In this document: positions 58,204 through 64,000 of the stretch, piece after piece | Numbering within the stretch: position 1 is the first letter of the stretch | Layout of the letters: every line of letters begins with the position of its first letter | Origin: Cryobacterium ruanii | Lineage (GTDB): Bacteria > Actinomycetota > Actinomycetes > Actinomycetales > Microbacteriaceae | Length of the DNA: 64,000 bases | Assembly: GCF_004404055.1 (NCBI RefSeq) | Contig: NZ_SOHK01000004.1 | Location: 91,156-155,155 of the forward strand | Direction: 5' to 3' | Translations under genes and position numbers: made by a program | Notes under the pieces: generated by a model | Database searches by the model: none | Told to the model about the DNA's origin: nothing | Seen by the model: the letters and a program-made list of their open reading frames with translations, nothing else

Positions 58204-58247
58204 CTGCCCGGTTCACTCTTGCACAACTGCAAGAGTGGATCGGGCAG
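58204..58247 (+). terminator. Partial terminator between pstS and pstC
   Basis: CTGCCCG/CGGGCAG plus CACTCTTGCA/TGCAAGAGTG around loop CAAC. No T run follows. It may let pstS be made in excess over pstCAB. Confidence 0.8.
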
Positions 58248-58347
58248 ACTGGGTGTACGGCAACTTGCGTCCAGCCGTCACCCACCGCATTTCTACACAA
58301 TCTGACCAGCTCGACGCTGCAGTTTCGTCGCTATTTAGGAGACCGGC

Positions 58348-59289
58348 ATGACAACCGCTGCCGCCACGACCATCAAGGCCAGGCAACGCCCCGGCGACCG
58401 CATCTTCTCGTCGGCCACCGTCATCGCTGGCAGCCTTATCCTGGCCGTGCTCGCCGCCGTCGCCATTTTTCTGCTGGTCGAAAGTCTTCCGGCCTTCGTC
58501 GCCGACCCCGCCGCCTTTGACGGCGATACCACCAATTTCTGGTCTTATGTCGGCCCGCTCGTCTTCGGCACGATCTACGCGGCAATTCTGGCACTGATCA
58601 TGGCCGTTCCGGTTGCCATCGGCATCGCCCTCTTCATCTCGCACTTCGCCCCACGCAAACTCGCGCAAGGCCTCGGTTACCTCATCGATCTGCTCGCCGC
58701 CGTGCCGTCCGTCGTGTTCGGCCTCTGGGGCATCGGCGTGCTGGCCCCCCTCGTTCAGCCGTTCTACACCACCCTCGTGGACTGGTTCGGCTGGTTCACC
58801 CCCTTCGCCGGCCCCGTGTCGGGCACCGGTCGCACCATTTTCACCGTCGCCATCGTGCTAGCCGTCATGATTTTGCCGATCATCACCGCCATCTGCCGCG
58901 AGATTTTTCTGCAGACCCCGCTGCTGCACGAAGAAGCCGCCCTCGCTCTCGGTGCCACACGCTGGGAAATGATTCGCATGGCCGTGCTGCCGTTCGGCCT
59001 GCCCGGCATCATCTCGGCATCGATGCTCGGCCTGGGCCGCGCGCTCGGCGAAACCATGGCCGTCGCCATGGTGCTCTCCCCCAGCAGGGAAGTGATCTTT
59101 CAGCTCCTCACCTCACAGAATTCCACGACAATCGCTGCCAATATTGCGCTGAACTTTCCCGAGGCGCACGGCGTGGGCGTGAACATTCTGCTCGCGACCG
59201 GCCTCATGCTCTTCGTGGTCACCCTGCTCGTGAACATGCTGGCCCGTGCCATCATCAACAGCCGTAAGGCATTTTCGGGAGCCAACTGA
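58348..59289 (+). CDS. pstC: Phosphate ABC permease PstC
   Basis: A 313-residue membrane protein with six helices. The ABC permease EAA loop is HEEAALALGATRWEMIRMAVLPFGLPGI. AGGAGA lies before ATG. It overlaps pstA by one base. Confidence 0.95.
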   Translation: MTTAAATTIKARQRPGDRIFSSATVIAGSLILAVLAAVAIFLLVESLPAFVADPAAFDGDTTNFWSYVGPLVFGTIYAAILALIMAVPVAIGIALFISHFAPRKLAQGLGYLIDLLAAVPSVVFGLWGIGVLAPLVQPFYTTLVDWFGWFTPFAGPVSGTGRTIFTVAIVLAVMILPIITAICREIFLQTPLLHEEAALALGATRWEMIRMAVLPFGLPGIISASMLGLGRALGETMAVAMVLSPSREVIFQLLTSQNSTTIAANIALNFPEAHGVGVNILLATGLMLFVVTLLVNMLARAIINSRKAFSGAN

Positions 59290-60377
59290 TGACATCCGTC
59301 ACCGAAGCCACGCCGCTCACCAATTCGCTCACCGCGGGCAAGCTGCCCCGGCGGTCGGCGCTCTGGGTACTCCTGGCAAGCTGGGCGGTTTCGGCCGCCT
59401 TCTTCGCGATGCTCTACCTCTCGGGAACGGTCGACGGCTTCAACCTCGTCGGCACGGCCGTACTCGGCACTGTGCTCTACTGCGTGGCCATCTACGTGCT
59501 CTCCCGCCTCGTCGAAGGCTCGCGTAAGGCCATGGACCGGCTGATGACGGCGCTCGTGACCACGGCGTTCGTCATAGCCCTGCTGCCGCTCATTTCGATC
59601 ATCTACACCACCGTCGTGAATGGGCTGCCGGCGTTTCTCACGCCGACATTCTTCACCTCCTCGCAGCGCAACGTGGTTGGCGCCGGAGGCGGCGTGCTGC
59701 ACGCCATCACGGGCACGCTCATGGTGACCGGGGTGGCAACGCTCATCTCGGTGCCCATTGGCCTGCTCGCCTCGATCTACCTGGTGGAATATGGCCGCGG
59801 CCGGCTGGCCCGCGCCATCACCTTCTTTGTCGACGTGATGACCGGGATCCCCTCGATCGTGGCCGGGCTGTTCGCCTTCGCGCTGTTCGCGCTGTTGTTC
59901 AACGACCCAGGCATCCGATTTGGGTTCGGTGGGTCGATCGCGCTCTCCGTGCTGATGATTCCCGTTGTCGTGCGCTCGAGCGAAGAGATGCTCAAGCTCG
60001 TGCCGAACGAACTGCGGGAGGCGGCTTTTGCGCTGGGGGTGCCGAAGTGGCTGACCATTCTCAAGGTCGTGCTGCCGACATCCATTGCGGGAATCGTGAC
60101 CGGTGTGATGCTGTCGATCGCCCGTGTGATCGGCGAGACGGCGCCGCTGCTGATCATTGCCGGCTTCACGTCGAGCATGAACTACGACCTGTTCAGCGAG
60201 CGCATGATGACGCTGCCGGTGTTCGTGTACACGCAGTACGCCAACCAGGGAGCAGATGCGCAGGCGTATGTGGATCGCGCGTGGGCGGGCGCGCTCACCC
60301 TGATCGTGATCGTCATGCTGCTCAACGGGCTCGCTCGCCTGATCGCCTACTGGTTCTCGCCCAAACTGGGCCGCTAA
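59289..60377 (+). CDS. pstA: Phosphate ABC permease PstA
   Basis: A 362-residue membrane protein with eight helices and an N-terminal extension. The EAA loop is LREAAFALGVPKWLTILKVVLPTSIAGI. It forms the channel with PstC. Confidence 0.95.
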   Translation: MTSVTEATPLTNSLTAGKLPRRSALWVLLASWAVSAAFFAMLYLSGTVDGFNLVGTAVLGTVLYCVAIYVLSRLVEGSRKAMDRLMTALVTTAFVIALLPLISIIYTTVVNGLPAFLTPTFFTSSQRNVVGAGGGVLHAITGTLMVTGVATLISVPIGLLASIYLVEYGRGRLARAITFFVDVMTGIPSIVAGLFAFALFALLFNDPGIRFGFGGSIALSVLMIPVVVRSSEEMLKLVPNELREAAFALGVPKWLTILKVVLPTSIAGIVTGVMLSIARVIGETAPLLIIAGFTSSMNYDLFSERMMTLPVFVYTQYANQGADAQAYVDRAWAGALTLIVIVMLLNGLARLIAYWFSPKLGR

Positions 60378-60407
60378 TTTTTCAACCTCGCTTTTAGAAA
60401 GGGACTT

Positions 60408-61187
60408 ATGTCCAAGCGCATCGAAGTCAACGACCTCAACGTGTACTACAGCAATTTTTTGGCCGTCGAGGGCGTCTCGATCGTCATCGAGCCACGCACG
60501 GTGACCGCGTTCATCGGGCCGAGTGGTTGCGGTAAGTCAACGTTCATCCGCACGCTCAACCGCATGCACGAGGTCATTCCCGGCGCGCGCGTCGAGGGCG
60601 AAGTGCTCATCGACGGCAACAACCTGTACGGCCCGGGCGTGGACCCGGTGCTCGTGCGCCGCCAGGTGGGCATGGTCTTTCAGCGGCCTAACCCGTTTCC
60701 GACCATGTCGATTCAAGACAACGTGCTGGCCGGCGTGAAGCTCAACAACCGTCGCATGTCGAAAACGGATGCCGACGACCTCACCGAAAAGGCCCTTCGC
60801 GGCGCCAACCTGTGGAATGAAGTGAAGGATCGCCTGGCGCGCCCCGGATCGGGGCTCTCGGGCGGGCAGCAGCAGCGCCTCTGCATCGCCCGCGCTATCG
60901 CGGTCGAGCCCGACGTGATTTTGATGGACGAGCCGTGTTCGGCGCTCGACCCCATCTCGACGCTCGCGATCGAAGACCTCATCGAGGAGATGAAGAGCGA
61001 CTACACGATCGTGATCGTGACGCACAACATGCAGCAGGCCTCGCGGGTGTCGGACCGCACGGCGTTCTTCAACATCGCAGGCACCGGCAAGCCGGGCAAG
61101 CTCATCGAGTACAACGACACCACGACCATCTTCTCGAACCCGAGCGTGCAGGCGACCGAGGATTACGTATCGGGGCGCTTCGGTTAG
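60408..61187 (+). CDS. pstB: Phosphate ABC ATPase PstB
   Basis: A 259-residue ATPase. Walker [21 protein letters not shown] loop VFQRPNPFP, signature [36 protein letters not shown]. It powers phosphate import. AGAAAGGGAC precedes the ATG. It is convergent with the amidohydrolase gene, seven bases apart. Confidence 0.97.
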   Translation: MSKRIEVNDLNVYYSNFLAVEGVSIVIEPRTVTAFIGPSGCGKSTFIRTLNRMHEVIPGARVEGEVLIDGNNLYGPGVDPVLVRRQVGMVFQRPNPFPTMSIQDNVLAGVKLNNRRMSKTDADDLTEKALRGANLWNEVKDRLARPGSGLSGGQQQRLCIARAIAVEPDVILMDEPCSALDPISTLAIEDLIEEMKSDYTIVIVTHNMQQASRVSDRTAFFNIAGTGKPGKLIEYNDTTTIFSNPSVQATEDYVSGRFG

Positions 61188-61194
61188 GTCACTC

Positions 61195-62754
61195 TCAGGG
61201 GGCCAGGAGGGCGGCGCCGTGGGTGGCCCGACCGGCTAGCAGGGTCGCGGCCACGGGCATCCGTTCGAAGGTGGCGTTGCAGACCGTGAACGGATCACCG
61301 TCGAGCACCGCGATGTCGGCGACATCGCCGGTCCGCAGGCGGGTGCGTCCGCGGGCTGAGGCTGAGAGTGCCTGGCTGCGGGTGATGACCTGGTCGGGGC
61401 GCCAGGGTTCGCGGCCGTCGCTGCGGGCGCGGCACGACGCGGCGCTCATGGCGGTGAAGGGGTCGAGAGGGGCCACGGGGGCGTCGGATCCGAAGGCGAG
61501 GGTGGCGCCGGCGTCAAGCAGCGAGCGCAGGGCGAAGACGCGGTTGGCGCCGCCGGGCCAGTTGAGCTCGACCGTATCGCGGTCGTCGAGCGCATGCTCG
61601 GGCTGCACACTCGCGATGACCCCGAGGCGGGCGAACCGTGCGAAGTCCGTCGGCTGAAGAAACTGGGCGTGTTCGATGCGGCCGGCAGCGGCGCGGCGCT
61701 CGTTCAGACTGGCGCGATCGGTGGCTCGCGCCTGGCCGATGCGGCCGTCAACGGCGGCGGGGTCAAAGCGGCCCGGCGCGAAGTCGGCGCGGGCGAAAGC
61801 GTTCAGGGCTACGGAGTTGGCGGCGTCTCCGATGGCGTGCACGGCGGGAAAGAGCCCGACTTCTCGCGCTGTCAGCAAGATGTCAGTGAGCTCGTCTTCG
61901 CTCACGGTGAGCACACCGTGCCCGCCGAGCGGATACTCGTCGACGCAGAATGCCGTTCGGGTGTTCAGCGAACCGTCGATGAGCAGCTTGAGCGGGCCGA
62001 CCGTGAGCAGGTCGCGGGTGTCTGCGATCGGCTGGCCGGTGCGCATCCGCTCGCCTATTGCGCGGTCGAGGTCGGCGAGGTAGACGCCGGCCTCGATTCT
62101 CAGGGCGTCGAACCCGGCGGCGATGCGGCGCTGCCAGACGTCACGGTTCCAGGTCATCTCGAAGTCGACGACGCCGACCACGCCGCGGGCGGCGGCGCGC
62201 GCTCCGGCCCGGGTGGCGAGCGCGTCGACCTCGGCGTCGGGCAGCTGGCCGAGGGCGCTCGTGAGGTCAAATGCGGCCTGTTCGCGCAGCAACCCGGTCG
62301 CGTCGACGTGCACGTTGAACCGCTCGGCGGCTGCGCTGTTGAGCCAGACGCAGTGCAGGTCGTGGCTGATCAACGCGGTCGGATGCCCCTGGGTCACCTC
62401 ATCGAGACCGCGCAGGGTGGGTGCGTCAGCCCAGATGGCATCGCGAAAGCGAACTCCGATCAATGGGGTCGGCCTGGCCGTCGCGGCGACCTGCGCGCGC
62501 ACGAATTCGAGGGCTTCGCGGGCTGACGCAGCCGCGGAGAGGTCGATGCGCGCGCCGGCGAGCGCCCACTGGGTCATGTGAACGTGCTCGTCCCAGAGGC
62601 CGGGAATGACGGTGCGGCCGTCGAGGTCGACGGTGGGAGCATGCGTTGTGGTGGTTCGCGGCACGATCTGCGTGATGATGCCGTCGGAGATGTGCAGGTC
62701 GCTGGGCGTGGTGTCGCCGGGCTGCGAGACACCGCGCAGAACGAGATCGGGCAT
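61195..62754 (-). CDS. Amidohydrolase family protein (YtcJ-like)
   Basis: A 519-residue metal-dependent hydrolase. GLWDEHVHMTQWAL carries the HxH metal pair; HAIGDAANSVALNAF, RIEHAQFLQP and FGSDAPVAPLDPF supply further His/Asp ligands. The type is like YtcJ, acting on cyclic or linear amides; the substrate is not readable. It is on its own, convergent with pstB. Confidence 0.88.
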   Translation of the reverse strand: MPDLVLRGVSQPGDTTPSDLHISDGIITQIVPRTTTTHAPTVDLDGRTVIPGLWDEHVHMTQWALAGARIDLSAAASAREALEFVRAQVAATARPTPLIGVRFRDAIWADAPTLRGLDEVTQGHPTALISHDLHCVWLNSAAAERFNVHVDATGLLREQAAFDLTSALGQLPDAEVDALATRAGARAAARGVVGVVDFEMTWNRDVWQRRIAAGFDALRIEAGVYLADLDRAIGERMRTGQPIADTRDLLTVGPLKLLIDGSLNTRTAFCVDEYPLGGHGVLTVSEDELTDILLTAREVGLFPAVHAIGDAANSVALNAFARADFAPGRFDPAAVDGRIGQARATDRASLNERRAAAGRIEHAQFLQPTDFARFARLGVIASVQPEHALDDRDTVELNWPGGANRVFALRSLLDAGATLAFGSDAPVAPLDPFTAMSAASCRARSDGREPWRPDQVITRSQALSASARGRTRLRTGDVADIAVLDGDPFTVCNATFERMPVAATLLAGRATHGAALLAP

Positions 62755-62850
62755 GGTGCGTCTTTCGGTGGAGGGGGTCCTGTCACCTTACAGGCGGGTG
62801 TAGCGCCGGCTCCGCAGTCATCGCCCTAGTTGCCGGCGCACGCACACCAG

Positions 62851-63819
62851 CTAGATAGCCAACCATTCGAGGTCGATCACCGAGACGGTACTGTCGCCAC
62901 AATCCGCCACGTAGGCGGCGGTGCCGTCGGGGCTGATCGCCACCGCGACCGGTCGCAGGCCCACGGCGACCGTGTCGCGCACGGTGCGGGTCGCGACGTC
63001 GACCACCGAGACGGTGTCATCGTTCTGGTTGGTGACGAGAAGCGTGCGCTCGTCGGGGCTCACCGCGAGACCGCAGGGTCCGCTGCCCACGGTGATCTCG
63101 CATTCAACCGCGCCCGCGCCAACATCGATGACCGAGACTCGGCCCCCGCCGTGCGCGACGAAAGCCGTACCACCGGCAAAGGCAATCGCACTCGGAAACC
63201 CGCCGGGGACGGTGATCGTGTGGCAGATCGCGCCGGCCTCAACGTCGATGATCGACACCGTGCCCACCCGAAAGTTGGCCACGCAGGCGCGCGTGCCGTT
63301 CGGGCTGAAGGCGAGGGCCCGGGGCTCGTCACCGACCGCGATGGATGCCACGGCCTGGCGCGAAGCGATATCAACGATCGAGACACTGTGGGCGCCGGAA
63401 TTCGTGACATAGGCGACGCCCGGGCCAAAGGCCACCGAAGTGGGAAAATGGCCGACAGCGATGGGAGCCAGCAGGGTGCCGGTGGCCAGGTCGATGACCG
63501 CGACGCTGTTCCTGGTTGACAGGGTCACCCAGGCTTGGGCGCCATCGGCGCTGACCGCAATCTTGCGCGGAGATTCCTTCAGCGCGATGGTGCCGACCAC
63601 CAGCCCGCTCGCCACGTCGATGACCGACACGTTCTGGGTCACGGCGTTCACCACGTAGACGCGGCGGCCATCGGGGCTGAAGGCAACGTCGCACGGCAGC
63701 GTTCCCACCGCAACGCCGGCGCTGACCGGTGTGGTCGCTTCTTCGGCCCTGGCCATAAAAACGGATGCCCCCAGCGTCATCACCGCGCCCGCGGCGATTC
63801 TGGCAAATGCTTTGTTCAT
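62851..63819 (-). CDS. Exported YVTN-type beta-propeller protein
   Basis: A 322-residue protein from ATG 63819. A signal peptide ends near MARAEEA. Seven repeats of about 40 residues with SVIDVAS and VAVSPDG motifs form a propeller. Such proteins are exported or surface-bound and may bind proteins or ligands; no enzyme motif is seen. A longer frame to 63879 has no ribosome site. Confidence 0.85.
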   Translation of the reverse strand: MNKAFARIAAGAVMTLGASVFMARAEEATTPVSAGVAVGTLPCDVAFSPDGRRVYVVNAVTQNVSVIDVASGLVVGTIALKESPRKIAVSADGAQAWVTLSTRNSVAVIDLATGTLLAPIAVGHFPTSVAFGPGVAYVTNSGAHSVSIVDIASRQAVASIAVGDEPRALAFSPNGTRACVANFRVGTVSIIDVEAGAICHTITVPGGFPSAIAFAGGTAFVAHGGGRVSVIDVGAGAVECEITVGSGPCGLAVSPDERTLLVTNQNDDTVSVVDVATRTVRDTVAVGLRPVAVAISPDGTAAYVADCGDSTVSVIDLEWLAI

Positions 63820-63970
63820 GAGCGTTGCTTTCAGCAAGGAGTTCGACCTAAATGCGTTCTTCCAGCCTCCCCGCATCACCTCAGGATTAACGGCAGATTT
63901 GGAGGCACAACCCGCAAGATTTGCCTAGTTTTCAACATGCTCGGTCGGTAGGCTACGACAAGGGGGAAAA

Positions 63971-64000
63971 ATGGTACAGCATTATGAAGGCTACGGTCGT
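63971..64000 (+). CDS. Probable start of a gene running off the right edge
   Basis: AAGGGGG lies five bases before an ATG at 63971 that reads MVQHYEGYGR to the window end. Only ten codons are visible, so product cannot be named. Confidence 0.45.
   Translation, partial: MVQHYEGYGR

Overview
This 64 kb window is high-G+C actinobacterial chromosome, most likely from the family Microbacteriaceae. Supporting signs are genes of actinobacterial type (DUF2530, DUF3027, DUF3048, DUF3263, CarD, mycothiol synthase MshD, IdeR with the HDEACRWEH metal motif, SenX3-RegX3, GlnR, an XPB helicase pair), frequent GTG starts, and mycobacteria-like gene orders such as lpqE-carD-ispDF, cysS-rlmB, glnR-mshD and ppk-mutT1. 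I see no rRNA, CRISPR array, phage or insertion sequence.

Layout. 1-5.6 kb: 5' part of a Pls/PosA-type adenylation protein, tRNA-Arg, an HNH nuclease preceded by a tiny Cys-rich ORF and a terminator, an NlpC/P60 hydrolase and IdeR. 5.7-12 kb: serC, DUF2530/DUF3027, a cold-shock protein, and a helicase-associated protein plus XPB helicase. 12.2-16.9 kb: a reductase/DHPS-like pair, a two-component system and a WXG100 protein whose 3' end has expanded into a 27-bp tandem repeat. 17-31.9 kb: groEL with two CIRCE elements, DUF3048 lipoprotein, cspA, LytR_C, DUF3263, msrB, transporters, ABC-F, tRNA-Thr, DsbA-like protein, UgpC/MsmK-type ATPase, DUF4032, rlmB and cysS.

32.1-43.0 kb: the most unusual region. 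Eleven intact genes lie between cysS and ispDF, which are normally adjacent in mycobacteria. They encode a SorC regulator, a private PTS enzyme I and HPr, a glucitol-family EIIA/EIIB/EIIC with GutM, an oxidoreductase of the homoserine-dehydrogenase-like/SAF family that contains DRL (the DXR-like enzyme interconverting 1-deoxy-xylulose 5-phosphate, DXP, and 2-C-methyl-erythritol 4-phosphate, MEP), and an acetoin-dehydrogenase-type E1alpha/E1beta/E2 complex. I infer a pathway: external 2-C-methyl-erythritol -> (PTS) MEP -> (DRL) DXP -> (thiamine-diphosphate dehydrogenase, acetoin-like cleavage) acetyl-CoA + glyceraldehyde 3-phosphate. The adjacent IspD uses MEP, so the imported sugar could also feed isoprenoid synthesis. 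Three promoter regions of the cluster share a TCAC-N4-GTGA palindrome repeated about every 19-21 bp.

43.2-64 kb: ispDF, carD, an LpqE-like lipoprotein, regX3-senX3, phoU, gpmA, ygfZ, a nitrobindin-type protein with two small membrane proteins nearby, glnR, mshD, ppk, mutT1 and pstSCAB. This is a phosphate-response neighbourhood: RegX3 probably acts on the direct-repeat PHO box upstream of pstS. An amidohydrolase, a beta-propeller protein and the probable start of one more gene close the window. All functional names are judged by reading the translations; no database search was run.
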